From an uncultured Halomonas sp. (GTDB taxonomy: Bacteria; Pseudomonadota; Gammaproteobacteria; Pseudomonadales; Halomonadaceae), in assembly GCF_947501415.1 (NCBI RefSeq), contig NZ_CANMVL010000001.1, positions 107,493 to 171,492 of the forward strand: a stretch of 64,000 nucleotides of DNA. The letters are read 5' to 3'. How positions within the stretch are numbered: the first letter of the stretch is position 1; each line of letters starts with the position of its first letter. A program made the translations under genes and the position numbers. The notes under the pieces are model-generated. The model saw only the letters and a list, made by a program, of their open reading frames with translations, did no database searches and was not told the DNA's origin. Of the stretch, positions 42,086 through 52,685 are shown piece by piece.

Positions 42086-43273
42086 TCAGTTGACCGCCGC
42101 GATCGCCTTGGCCAGGTAGGGCAGGTTCTCATGGGAGAAGCCGGCCACGTTGGCCCGGCCGGAGCGCACCATGTAGATGCCGAACTCGTCGCGCAGACGG
42201 TCGACCTGTTCCGGTGTCAGGCCGGTGTAACTGAACATGCCGCGCTGTTCGGCCACGCAGGCGTACTTCTCGTCCAGGCCGTAGGGCTTGAGGGCCTCGA
42301 CGAAATCGCGGCGCAGGGTGTTGATGCGATCACGCATCTCGGTGAGCTCCTCGCGCCAGAGGGCGGCGAGCTCCGCGGAGTGCAGGATCTCGCTGACGAT
42401 GGCGCCGCCATGGGCCGGCGGGTTGGAGTAGTTTTCGCGGGCCACGATGGCGACCTGTGAGCGCACGTTCTCCATCTGCTCGGCGTTCCGGGCGACCATG
42501 ATGAGGCAGCCGGTACGCTCGCAGTAGATGCCGAAGTTCTTGGAGCAGGAGCTGGTGATGATCACCTCATCGAGGTTCTCCGCCAGCAGGCGCACCCCAT
42601 AGGCGTCCTCGTCCAGGCCCTCGCCGAAGCCCTGGTAGGCGAAGTCGACCAGCGGCAGCAGACTGCGCTCGCGAACGACTTCCAGCACCTGCTGCCACTG
42701 GGCCTGGGACAGGTCGAAGCCTGTGGGGTTATGACAGCAGGCGTGCAGCAGTACCACGTCGCCTTCCGGAATCTGCTTTAGCGCGCCAAGCATGCCGTCG
42801 AAGTCCAGTCGGTTCTCGGCATCTACATAGGGGTACTTGTGCAGCGTCAGGCCGGCGGCCGGGAAGATGCCCAGGTGGTTGGGCCAGGTCGGGTCGCTGA
42901 CCCAGACGTCCTTGCCGGGCAGCTGGTTGGCGATAAAGTCCGCCGCCAGCCGCAGGGCGCCGGTGCCGCCGGGCGACTGGGTCGCGCTGGCACGACCGGC
43001 CTCGAGCACCGGCGACCCCTCGCCCAGCACCATGGGCAGCACCGCCTGGCCGTACGCCGGCGCGCCGTGAGAGCCGATGTAGGTCTTGGTGGTCTCGTTC
43101 TTGAGCAGCAGGGCCTCGGCTTCCTTGACGGCGCGCATTACCGGGGTCGTGCCCTGGGCATCCTTGTAGACGCCGACGCCGAGATCGACCTTCTGAGGGT
43201 TGGTGTCCTTCTTGAAGGCCTCGATCAGACCGAGGATGGCATCCCCGGGAACCCGCTCAATGTGTTCGAACAT
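42086..43273 (-). CDS. phhC: Aromatic amino acid / aspartate aminotransferase
   Basis: This is a 395-residue class I PLP aminotransferase of the AspC/TyrB/PhhC type. The PLP lysine is in SSCSKNFGIYCERTG (about 240-254), with the subgroup motifs ATQSPGGTGALRLAADF, HACCHNPTG and the C-terminal RSGRANVAGFS. It follows phhB with no gap, the order found in the phenylalanine-hydroxylating phhABC operon of pseudomonads. That context suggests it transaminates tyrosine and phenylalanine; aspartate activity is also likely for the fold. Confidence 0.88.
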   Translation of the reverse strand: MFEHIERVPGDAILGLIEAFKKDTNPQKVDLGVGVYKDAQGTTPVMRAVKEAEALLLKNETTKTYIGSHGAPAYGQAVLPMVLGEGSPVLEAGRASATQSPGGTGALRLAADFIANQLPGKDVWVSDPTWPNHLGIFPAAGLTLHKYPYVDAENRLDFDGMLGALKQIPEGDVVLLHACCHNPTGFDLSQAQWQQVLEVVRERSLLPLVDFAYQGFGEGLDEDAYGVRLLAENLDEVIITSSCSKNFGIYCERTGCLIMVARNAEQMENVRSQVAIVARENYSNPPAHGGAIVSEILHSAELAALWREELTEMRDRINTLRRDFVEALKPYGLDEKYACVAEQRGMFSYTGLTPEQVDRLRDEFGIYMVRSGRANVAGFSHENLPYLAKAIAAVN

Positions 43274-43612
43274 TTATTTCGCTACCTCGTCGGTTCTGGC
43301 GGCAAGAATGAAGTCGTTGCGGTGCAGGCCCTTGATCTTGTGTGACCACCAGGTCACGGTGACCCGGCCCCATTCGGTCAGCAGGGCCGGGTGATGATTC
43401 GCCTGTTCGGCGAGCTCGCCGACACGCTGGGTGAAGGCCAGCGCCTGCTGGAAATCGGAAAAGGCAAAGACCCGCTCGAGCTTCATGATGCCATCGCGCT
43501 CGACGATCTGCCACTCGGGCAGCTCGGCGCCGAGCCTCTCGATCTCCTCCTCCGTGGCCCGTGGCGCGTCGCTGCGGCAGGCCTCGCAGGCCTGTTGAGA
43601 AAGCTGGCTCAT
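43274..43612 (-). CDS. phhB: Pterin-4a-carbinolamine dehydratase
   Basis: This is a 112-residue enzyme that dehydrates the 4a-hydroxytetrahydropterin formed by phenylalanine hydroxylase. The active-site signature is visible in [20 protein letters not shown] followed by [13 protein letters not shown]. It ends one base before the aminotransferase gene begins. phhA, the hydroxylase expected upstream, is absent; recQ is there instead. Confidence 0.93.
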   Translation of the reverse strand: MSQLSQQACEACRSDAPRATEEEIERLGAELPEWQIVERDGIMKLERVFAFSDFQQALAFTQRVGELAEQANHHPALLTEWGRVTVTWWSHKIKGLHRNDFILAARTDEVAK

Positions 43613-43670
43613 GGCGTCTCCTCCAGGAACGATGGTTCACTTCGCAAGGTCGTGCACCCGCGCCAGGCCG

Positions 43671-45644
<1,974 letters not shown>

Positions 45645-45787
45645 TGAGTGCCACTCCCTGCGAGTGCTGACGGGCCGCCAAGTATAGCCTCCCGGCAGGC
45701 GCCTCGTCCCCTCGACCACTGCGGAAAGCTTCTCAGGAATCCGATGGTAGGGAGGAACTAGGAGACACGCCTGGCAAGGCTGGTGAA

Positions 45788-46939
45788 TCACCTCGGGGCG
45801 TCATAGCGTGCCATGCGGTCCCGGGAGAAGGCGACCTGCCAGAGCTGCAGGTGGCGTGCCCGGAAGGCGCCGGCGCACACCGCGAGGTAGTAGCGGAACA
45901 TCCGTCGGGTACGCTCGTTGTAGCGGTCGGCAATTTCGTGCCAGTGGTCGTCGACATTGGCCAGCCACGCCATCAGGGTGCGGTCGTAGTCGGGGCCGAA
46001 GTTCTGCCAGTCCTCCATCAGCAGGTGCGGTTCGCTGGCACTGGCGATGTGCATCGCCGAGGGCAGCACGCCATTGGGAAAGATATACCTGTTGACCCAG
46101 GGGTCGGCACTGATCTCGGAGTGATTGGAGCCGATGGTGTGCAGCAGGAAGAGACCCTCCGCCGCCAGCAGCCGTTCCACGGTGGCGAAGTAGGTGGGGT
46201 AGTTGCGATGGCCTACATGCTCGAACATGCCGATGGAGACGATGCGATCGAAACGACCCGTCAGGTCGCGATAGTCCATCAGTTCGATGCTCACCGGCAG
46301 CCCGGAGCAGCGCTCCTCGGCCAGTCTCGCCTGTTCCCGGGAGATGGTGATGCCGGTGACCTCGACGCTGTGGTGGCGTGCGGCATGCTCGGCGAAGCTT
46401 CCCCATCCACAGCCGATATCGAGCACCCGCATGCCGGGAGCCAGTTCGAGCTTGCGGCAGGCAAGCTCGAGCTTGGCGCGCTGCGCCTCGTACAGTGAGT
46501 CTGCCGTCTTCCAGTAGCCACAGGAGTAGCACATGGTGGGGTCGAGCATGCGTTCGAACAGGTCGTTGCCGAGATCGTAGTGGGCCTCGCCGACGATATA
46601 GGCGCGAGCCTTGCTCTGCAGATTGAAGAATCCCGACTGGAGACGATACATGAGGCGCTCCGACGGGGTGTGGGCACGATCGCCGAGGCCGTGGCGAAGC
46701 AGTCGATAGGCCATCTCGTCGATGCGCTCGCACTCCCACCACCCATCCATATAGGCCTCACCGAGACCCAGGGTGCCCTGGTGCAGTACCCGGGAGAAGA
46801 AGTCCGGGTGATAGATCCGCAGATCTTGAGGCGCGTCACCGTTGAGGGTGACGCCCGAGCCGTCGAGTAGCTGTTCGATGACTCGGCGGGCACGGGTATC
46901 GGGGAGGGCGGTGGGTCTGATTCGAGGGTCACTGGTCAT
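45788..46939 (-). CDS. cfa: Cyclopropane-fatty-acyl-phospholipid synthase
   Basis: Cfa transfers a methylene from SAM to unsaturated acyl chains of membrane phospholipids, protecting against acid and osmotic stress. It has 383 residues from ATG 46939. The motifs are GEAYMDGWWECERID, HYDLGNDLFERMLD, MCYSCGYWK, the SAM site VLDIGCGWGSFAEHAARH, VTGITISREQ and EHVGHRNYPTYF. An earlier in-frame start at 47053 lies in the shared promoter region with the divergent transporter gene. Confidence 0.95.
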   Translation of the reverse strand: MTSDPRIRPTALPDTRARRVIEQLLDGSGVTLNGDAPQDLRIYHPDFFSRVLHQGTLGLGEAYMDGWWECERIDEMAYRLLRHGLGDRAHTPSERLMYRLQSGFFNLQSKARAYIVGEAHYDLGNDLFERMLDPTMCYSCGYWKTADSLYEAQRAKLELACRKLELAPGMRVLDIGCGWGSFAEHAARHHSVEVTGITISREQARLAEERCSGLPVSIELMDYRDLTGRFDRIVSIGMFEHVGHRNYPTYFATVERLLAAEGLFLLHTIGSNHSEISADPWVNRYIFPNGVLPSAMHIASASEPHLLMEDWQNFGPDYDRTLMAWLANVDDHWHEIADRYNERTRRMFRYYLAVCAGAFRARHLQLWQVAFSRDRMARYDAPR

Positions 46940-47072
46940 GGCTGGCTCCGCATCCCATGGTCTCGCGTATAGAGCATAGTCGAGCCTGTCAGCGAGGGAA
47001 AAATCCGGCACAATACACGGCTTTGCCACAGCCTTGCGGCGTGGCGGCGACACCTCAAGCGATGGGCATGAT

Positions 47073-48530
47073 ATGACGACGACGCAACCCCGGATTCAGT
47101 GGCTGGGCCGCTGGGGCTTCGTGCTGGCGGCAACCGGTTCCGCGGTGGGCCTGGGCAATATCTGGAAATTCCCCTACATGACCGGCGAGTATGGTGGCGG
47201 TGCCTTCGTGCTGGTCTACCTGGCCTGCATTCTGGCGGTCGGAGTGCCCGTGATGATGGCCGAGATTGCGCTGGGTCGCCGGGGACGAGGCAGCCCGATC
47301 GATGCGATACGCCGGACGGCCGCCGAATCGGGGCGGTCGAGCAGCTGGTCGCTGCTGGGCTGGATGGCGATGCTCTGCGGCTTCCTGATCCTCTGCTTCT
47401 ATGTGGTCGTGGCCGGCTGGTCATTCGCCTATCTCTGGAAGATGCTCAGCGGTGGCTTGGCCGCCGGCAGCGTCGACGATATGGTGGCCATCTTCGCGGC
47501 CAACAATGCCAGTCCCTGGAGTCTCGGCCTGTGGAGCACCCTGGTGACGGTGATCACCACGGTCATCGTTGGCAAGGGGGTCCAGGGTGGCATCGAGAGG
47601 AGCGTTGGCTGGATGATGCCCGGCATGGTGGTGATGCTGCTGGTGCTGATCGTCTACGGCGTCTTCTCCGGCGGCTTTACCGACGCCCTGCGCTTCCTGT
47701 TTGTCTTCGACGCCGGTTCGCTCTCGAGTGAAGGATTGCTGGCGGCGCTGGGCCATGCCTTCTTTACCCTGTCACTGGCCTCCGGTGCCATTCTTACCTA
47801 CGGCAGCTACCTGCCGGCAGGGGCTTCCATTGCACGTACCACGCTGACGGTGGCGGTGGCCGACACCCTGGTGGCGCTGATGGCGGGGCTCGCGATCTTC
47901 CCGGCGATCTTCGCCAATGGCATGGATCCCGGCGAGGGTCCTGGACTGATCTTCATGAGCCTGCCCCTGGCCTTTCAGTCCATGCCGTTGGGCACCCTGT
48001 TCGGGGTGCTGTTCTTCGTTATGCTCTCCATGGCGGCCTTGACCTCGTCGATCTCCATGGTGGAGGCCACCGTTTCCTGGCTCTGCGACCGTCATGGGCT
48101 TTCGCGCCGAGCCGCGGCCTGGGGGGCGGGCCTCGTGCTCTGGGTCATCAGCACGCTGGCGATGTTGTCCTTCAATGTTGGAGCGGACTGGACGCTGGCG
48201 GGCCGCCACCTATTCGACTGGCTCGACTACCTGACATCGCGCTGGCTGATGCCGCTGGGCGGCCTGGGCACGGCACTGCTGGCGGGTTTCGTTCTGCGTG
48301 CCGCGCCCATGCGGGACGAGCTGGGGCTGGCGTCGCCCGGGTATGCCCTGTGGCTGTTCATGGTGCGCTACGTCAGCCCGCTTGGCATCCTGTTGATCTT
48401 CGTCGATGCCCTGGGCATCGTCAGCGTGGAATTCGCGGTTCATTGGCCCTGGCTGCTGGCTATGCTGCTGGTGCTCGCCCTGGTCGGTGAGCTGGTCAGC
48501 CCTCGGCTCAGGCGCTCGCTTAACAACTGA
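47073..48530 (+). CDS. Sodium-dependent transporter, NSS (SNF) family
   Basis: This is a 485-residue neurotransmitter:sodium symporter-family transporter. Its N-terminal signature ATGSAVGLGNIWKFPYMTGE with GGGAFVLVYL (about 21-52) forms the sodium and substrate sites in LeuT-type proteins. About 11-12 transmembrane segments are visible. Bacterial members usually carry amino acids or related amines; the substrate here is unknown. ATG 47073 begins just before the conserved region. The gene is divergent from cfa. Confidence 0.92.
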   Translation: MTTTQPRIQWLGRWGFVLAATGSAVGLGNIWKFPYMTGEYGGGAFVLVYLACILAVGVPVMMAEIALGRRGRGSPIDAIRRTAAESGRSSSWSLLGWMAMLCGFLILCFYVVVAGWSFAYLWKMLSGGLAAGSVDDMVAIFAANNASPWSLGLWSTLVTVITTVIVGKGVQGGIERSVGWMMPGMVVMLLVLIVYGVFSGGFTDALRFLFVFDAGSLSSEGLLAALGHAFFTLSLASGAILTYGSYLPAGASIARTTLTVAVADTLVALMAGLAIFPAIFANGMDPGEGPGLIFMSLPLAFQSMPLGTLFGVLFFVMLSMAALTSSISMVEATVSWLCDRHGLSRRAAAWGAGLVLWVISTLAMLSFNVGADWTLAGRHLFDWLDYLTSRWLMPLGGLGTALLAGFVLRAAPMRDELGLASPGYALWLFMVRYVSPLGILLIFVDALGIVSVEFAVHWPWLLAMLLVLALVGELVSPRLRRSLNN

Positions 48531-48641
48531 ACAACTGATACAGGGCTCCCGGTTGCCTGGCCGTTCGCCCTCGGCTCCGGGGGCGGACTCTTCTCCTAGC
48601 GGTTATATGCTTGTGTCGAACGATAAGTAGAAAATGCCTGC

Positions 48642-48684
48642 CTCATAAATTACTTTGTGGAATATAGTTCGGGTAATTTATGAG
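48642..48684. promoter_or_regulatory. Perfect 12-bp inverted repeat upstream of cobA
   Basis: CTCATAAATTAC (48642-48653) and GTAATTTATGAG (48673-48684) are perfect reverse complements separated by 19 bases. They lie in a markedly AT-rich patch just before the cobA ribosome-binding site, and TATAGT (48663-48668) lies inside the loop. It is either a regulator site or an RNA hairpin. Confidence 0.7.
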
Positions 48685-48695
48685 TGTTGAGGAAT

Positions 48696-49523
48696 ATGAA
48701 GCAAGAGTCGCCGCTAACCTCCGACCGGGCTCCCCGGCCCGCCGGCCATGTCAGCCTGGTGGGTGCCGGACCCGGCGACCCGGAGCTGTTGACGATCAAG
48801 GCGCTTCGGCACCTCGAGGCGGCCGAGGTGATCCTCCATGACCGCCTGGTGAGCGCCGAAGTGCTGGCCATGGCCAACCCCTTGGCACGGCGGCTGTATG
48901 TGGGCAAGGCACGCTCCGATCATAGTCTTCCCCAGTCCGGGATCAACCATGCTCTGGTGGAGTGGGCGCGCCAGGGCAAGCGAGTGGTGCGACTCAAGGG
49001 CGGTGACCCTTTCATCTTCGGGCGTGGCGGCGAGGAGCTCGAGAGTCTGGCGGCGGCCGGCATCGACTTCGAGGTGATACCCGGCATCACCGCTGCCTCG
49101 GGATGTGCAGCCTATGCGGGTATTCCGCTGACCCACCGCGACCACGCCCAGTCGGTACGTTTCATCACCGGTCATCTGAAGAACGGCAGTGCCGAGCTGG
49201 ACTGGCCGGCACTGGCGAGTCCCGGGCAGACCCTGGTGTTCTATATGGGGCTGCATAGCCTGCCCGAGATCTGTCATCAACTGGTCGTCCATGGCCTGCC
49301 CGAGGAGACGCCGGTGGCCTTGATCGAACAGGGCTCCACCGCCCGCCAGCGCGTGCACCGGGGAAATCTTGCGGGGCTGCCGGAAGTCCTTGCCGCTGGT
49401 GGCCTGCAGCCACCAACCCTGATCATCGTCGGCGGCGTGGTGGCGCTGCATGATCGCCTTGACTGGTTTGAGCCCTCGCTGGCCGTTACCGCCGGATGGG
49501 AGACCGCTCGGCGGCGTCCCTGA
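48696..49523 (+). CDS. cobA: Uroporphyrinogen-III C-methyltransferase
   Basis: CobA (SUMT) methylates uroporphyrinogen III twice to precorrin-2, the branch point to siroheme and cobalamin. It has 275 residues, with [68 protein letters not shown] and [14 protein letters not shown] precedes the ATG by three bases; a GTG at 48684 is in frame. No nitrate, nitrite or sulfite reductase gene is adjacent. It is convergent with the next gene. Confidence 0.95.
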   Translation: MKQESPLTSDRAPRPAGHVSLVGAGPGDPELLTIKALRHLEAAEVILHDRLVSAEVLAMANPLARRLYVGKARSDHSLPQSGINHALVEWARQGKRVVRLKGGDPFIFGRGGEELESLAAAGIDFEVIPGITAASGCAAYAGIPLTHRDHAQSVRFITGHLKNGSAELDWPALASPGQTLVFYMGLHSLPEICHQLVVHGLPEETPVALIEQGSTARQRVHRGNLAGLPEVLAAGGLQPPTLIIVGGVVALHDRLDWFEPSLAVTAGWETARRRP

Positions 49524-49546
49524 TCGAAAATCGTGCGCTCCTTGGC

Positions 49547-50653
49547 CTATTCGTCTTTTTTGGGTTCTTCGGCATTGCCGAGGGTTCGCCGAAATTCGCG
49601 TTGCCAGCGAGCCAGCAGGGCCTGGCGCTTGAGCCTGTCGAGGCCGGCGAGCAGGCCGGGCCCCAGATCGGGAGGGCGCAGGGCATCACCGAAACGCTCG
49701 CGCAACTGGGTGGCGGTTCCCGGGCCGCTCATGGCGGGGTGGAGGGCGCCCAAGGTGGTGGCGTCTGCCAGGGTGCGCTGCCCCTCCGGGCTGAGCAGAA
49801 AGTCCATGAACAGGCTGGCGCTGGCCAGATTCGGGGCCTGGCGTGGAACAAAGGCCAGGCGCTGGGTCACCAGGGCGTAGTCATCGGGGATGATCAGCGT
49901 GAGGTCAGGGTCATCCTCGACGACGGGAGTGGCGTAGCTGCCCAGGAGGTTATAGCCGATCAGTAAGCGGCCATCCTGGAGACCATCGAGCATCTGCGAG
50001 GTGGTCTCGACCAGCTGGGCGTCGACGTTGCCCAGGGCAGCCACCAGGTCCCAGTAGCGCGGCGAGAGTCGCGACTCTTCCATGGCGTAGGCATAGCCTG
50101 CGCCGCTGCTTGCCGGATCATAGGTGGCCACCCGGCCCGCCAGTTCCTCTGGATGTGTGGCCAGCAGCTCCAGCAGGTCGGCATGATTGCGCGGCGTGGC
50201 ACCGATCTGCGCCAGTTCACGGTGCACGACCATGACGATGGGCTCGAAGGTGAAGGCGACCAGCTCGCGACGCCAGTGTGCCCACGTCGGCCAGTCGTCG
50301 GGAATATGGGCGCGTAGAGGGCGGGCATGGCCGGCGTTGGCCAGCGCGAACTGCCAGGGCATGGCCGAGGAGATCATCACGTCGGCCTCACCGGGATGTA
50401 AAAGGAAGCGCTCATTCAGCGCCAGGGTCGTCAGGTTTCGGTAGGTGATATCGACCCCTGGGTGGCGTCGCTGGAAGGCGTCCAGCAGCGGTCGCGCCTG
50501 GGGCAGGTCGAGGGCGGCGTGAATCACCAGCGGCGGGTGCGGTATGGCGTCGTCCCTTGCGGTCAGGTGCAGGGTCTGGGCGGCGTGAGCATGAAATGGC
50601 AGCAGGTAGATCAGAGCAAGGAACAAGCCTCGGACGAGTAAATGACGGTTCAC
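49547..50653 (-). CDS. Periplasmic solute-binding protein, iron/2-aminoethylphosphonate-type fold
   Basis: This is a 368-residue exported binding protein: signal peptide about 1-24 (LFLALIYLLPFHAHA), then a family-1-like extracellular solute-binding fold with LLDAFQRRHPGVDITYRN, ADVMISSAMPWQFALANAG, GRVATYDPASSGAGYAYAM and LLSPEGQRTLAD. No ABC permease or ATPase is adjacent. Its start overlaps the sensor kinase stop by four bases, so it is translated with TctE. That suggests a ligand-sensing partner of the kinase rather than a transport subunit, which is inference. Confidence 0.82.
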   Translation of the reverse strand: MNRHLLVRGLFLALIYLLPFHAHAAQTLHLTARDDAIPHPPLVIHAALDLPQARPLLDAFQRRHPGVDITYRNLTTLALNERFLLHPGEADVMISSAMPWQFALANAGHARPLRAHIPDDWPTWAHWRRELVAFTFEPIVMVVHRELAQIGATPRNHADLLELLATHPEELAGRVATYDPASSGAGYAYAMEESRLSPRYWDLVAALGNVDAQLVETTSQMLDGLQDGRLLIGYNLLGSYATPVVEDDPDLTLIIPDDYALVTQRLAFVPRQAPNLASASLFMDFLLSPEGQRTLADATTLGALHPAMSGPGTATQLRERFGDALRPPDLGPGLLAGLDRLKRQALLARWQREFRRTLGNAEEPKKDE

Positions 50654-52023
50654 GATGCTGTCTCCGGAAATATCAGCTCCACCCGCAGACCGCGGTCCGC
50701 TTCACCCTCGCTTAGCGAGAGTCTCGCGCCATGCTTGCGGGCAATGCCGTCGACGATGGCGAGTCCCAGCCCCGAGCCCTCACCGTCGTCGCGGCCACGA
50801 TAGAAGGGGCGCAATACCGGCAGTCGCTGCTCGGCCGAAATGCCCGGGCCGTCATCCTCGATGAAGAGCCGGGGAGGGTGGCTCAGTACGCCGAGGGTGA
50901 TGCGGCGAGCGCCATAGCGGCGGGAGTTGTCGATAAGATTGGTCAGGGCTTCCTGGAGCTGCCAGTCGCTCGCCGCGACCAAGACCGGTGACGCGGGGCA
51001 GTCGGCACCGAGGTCGACACCCGCCTGGTGGCAGGTCACCCAGTGCGCGCGCACCGCCTGGCGTACGCAGTCGTTGAGGTCCAGGGGAGTGAGCTCGGGG
51101 CGCTGTTCGGGGTTGTCGAGACGGGTCAGCGACAGGAGTTGCATGGCGAGCCGTGCGCTCCGTTCGCCGGCGGCGTGAATGGCGGTCAGGGCGGTGTGCC
51201 ACTGCTCGGGTTGCGTCTGGCGCAGGGCCAGCTCCGCACGCGCCGAGATGCCGGCCAGGGGGGTGCGCAACTGGTGTGACGCATCACCGATGAAACGCTC
51301 CTGGTTGGCACGCACCCGCCGCATCCGCGCCAGCAGGTCATTGAGTGCCTCGCGCAGCTCGGCGAGCTCCCGGGGCAGCTCCAGCTCCAGTGGGGCCAGC
51401 GTGCGGGGGTCTCGAGTACGGATCGCCTGGCGCAGGCGCGTCAGCGGCTTCAGCGCTCCGCGCACGGCCATCAGCAGGGTCGCTATCGCCAGCGCCCCCA
51501 TGCCCAGGATGCCCGCCAGGTTGCCGCGCAGCAGCTCGAGGCGCAGGGCGTCACGTCCTTCGCGGGTGTGGGCAACCCTGACCTCGAACCGCTCCTTGCT
51601 GCGCCAGCCCTCGAGGTGCGATCGGCGAATCCCCAGGCGCAGGCGCAGCTCCTGCCAGGTGATATCACGATAGAACAGGAGGGCGTCATCGGTGTCGTGG
51701 GTGTCGGCGATGGCAGGCAGCAGGGCATTGCCGGTGATGTGCCGGCCCTGCTGGTCGACCAGGCTGTAGAAGACACGCTCCTGGGCATCACCCGCGAGCA
51801 TCTCCAGGGCCGCGGGGGGCAGGTCGAGCCAGAGCCGCCCATCCTGCCACTGTACCTGCTCGGCGATGGCCAGGCTGGAGGCGTCGAGCAGACGGTCATA
51901 GGCACGGTCGGCGGTGGCCCTGGCCTCCAGCCAGGCCTGCAGCAGCAGCAGGGCGCCCAGTGTCAGCAGCGGCAGGGCCAGCCAGGCGAGCAGGCGTCCA
52001 TACAGGCTGTGGGTGAGCGTCAC
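50650..52023 (-). CDS. tctE: Sensor histidine kinase, TctE type
   Basis: This is a 457-residue membrane kinase. It has a first transmembrane helix (about 10-28), a periplasmic domain resembling the TctE N-terminal family, a second helix near 173-190 and HAMP. Phospho-acceptor H lies in GDASHQLRTPLAGISARAEL, the N box in LTNLIDNSRRYGA, and G boxes in FIEDDGPGIS and GSGLGLAIVDGIARKHGA. It overlaps the response regulator and binding-protein genes by four bases each. The neighbouring tctCBA genes make tricarboxylate-type control likely. Confidence 0.9.
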   Translation of the reverse strand: MTLTHSLYGRLLAWLALPLLTLGALLLLQAWLEARATADRAYDRLLDASSLAIAEQVQWQDGRLWLDLPPAALEMLAGDAQERVFYSLVDQQGRHITGNALLPAIADTHDTDDALLFYRDITWQELRLRLGIRRSHLEGWRSKERFEVRVAHTREGRDALRLELLRGNLAGILGMGALAIATLLMAVRGALKPLTRLRQAIRTRDPRTLAPLELELPRELAELREALNDLLARMRRVRANQERFIGDASHQLRTPLAGISARAELALRQTQPEQWHTALTAIHAAGERSARLAMQLLSLTRLDNPEQRPELTPLDLNDCVRQAVRAHWVTCHQAGVDLGADCPASPVLVAASDWQLQEALTNLIDNSRRYGARRITLGVLSHPPRLFIEDDGPGISAEQRLPVLRPFYRGRDDGEGSGLGLAIVDGIARKHGARLSLSEGEADRGLRVELIFPETAS

Positions 52024-52685
52024 GACTCGGCTTCCAGAAGGTAGCCCAGGCCGCGTACCGTTCTGAGGGAGAGCTGCTCGGTGGGGAGACGCTTGCGCAG
52101 GCGGTGCACATAGACCTCGATGGCGTTGTCACCCATCGGTTCACCGCCGAAGGCCTCCTCGGCGAGTCGGGACTTCTCCACCGGTTCACCGGCATGGCGA
52201 AGCAGGCAGGCCAGCAGCCGCTGTTCCCTGGGCGGGAGCGGAAAGGGCTCGCCGCTGAGGGTGAAGCCGAGGGTGGTGGCGTCGAGCTCGAGCGGCCCCA
52301 GCGTCAGGCGAGTGGTGCGGGCATGGCGACGCAGCAGGGCCCGTACTCGAGCCTCCAGCTCATCCAGGGCAAAGGGTTTTCCCAGATAGTCATCGGCGCC
52401 CAGATCGAGGCCTCGGACACGATCGGCCACGGCGCCGCGAGCGGTCAATATCAGCACCGGTGTCTCCCGGTCATGGCGGCGCAGTGCCTCGAGCACCTCG
52501 AGGCCTCCTGCGCCGGGCAGATTGAGGTCGAGCAGCACCAGGTCGACGCCGTGGCCGACGGTCGCCAGGCGCGCCAGTGCCGTATCGCCGTCGTTCAGGT
52601 GATCGACCCGGTGGCCCTCGCCACGCAACAGCTCCAGCAGGGAGTCGGCCAGCAGGGCATCGTCCTCCACCAGCAGCAGCTTCAT
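52020..52685 (-). CDS. tctD: Response regulator, TctD type (OmpR family)
   Basis: This is a 221-residue regulator. The receiver domain has acidic residues in LLVEDDALL, phospho-acceptor D51 in VLLDLNLPGAGGLEVL, T in LTARGAV and K in GADDYLGKPF. An OmpR-type winged helix follows, with LPPREQRLLACLLRHAGEPV and DNAIEVYVHRLRKRL. The start at 52685 overlaps the upstream IclR stop (ATGA). It probably activates the divergent tctCBA genes, as TctD does in Salmonella. Confidence 0.91.
   Translation of the reverse strand: MKLLLVEDDALLADSLLELLRGEGHRVDHLNDGDTALARLATVGHGVDLVLLDLNLPGAGGLEVLEALRRHDRETPVLILTARGAVADRVRGLDLGADDYLGKPFALDELEARVRALLRRHARTTRLTLGPLELDATTLGFTLSGEPFPLPPREQRLLACLLRHAGEPVEKSRLAEEAFGGEPMGDNAIEVYVHRLRKRLPTEQLSLRTVRGLGYLLEAES

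Noticed and set aside
48684..48696. GTG start for cobA at 48684
   Set aside because: It would begin at the end of the inverted repeat without a ribosome-binding site; the ATG at 48696 has GAGG just before it.
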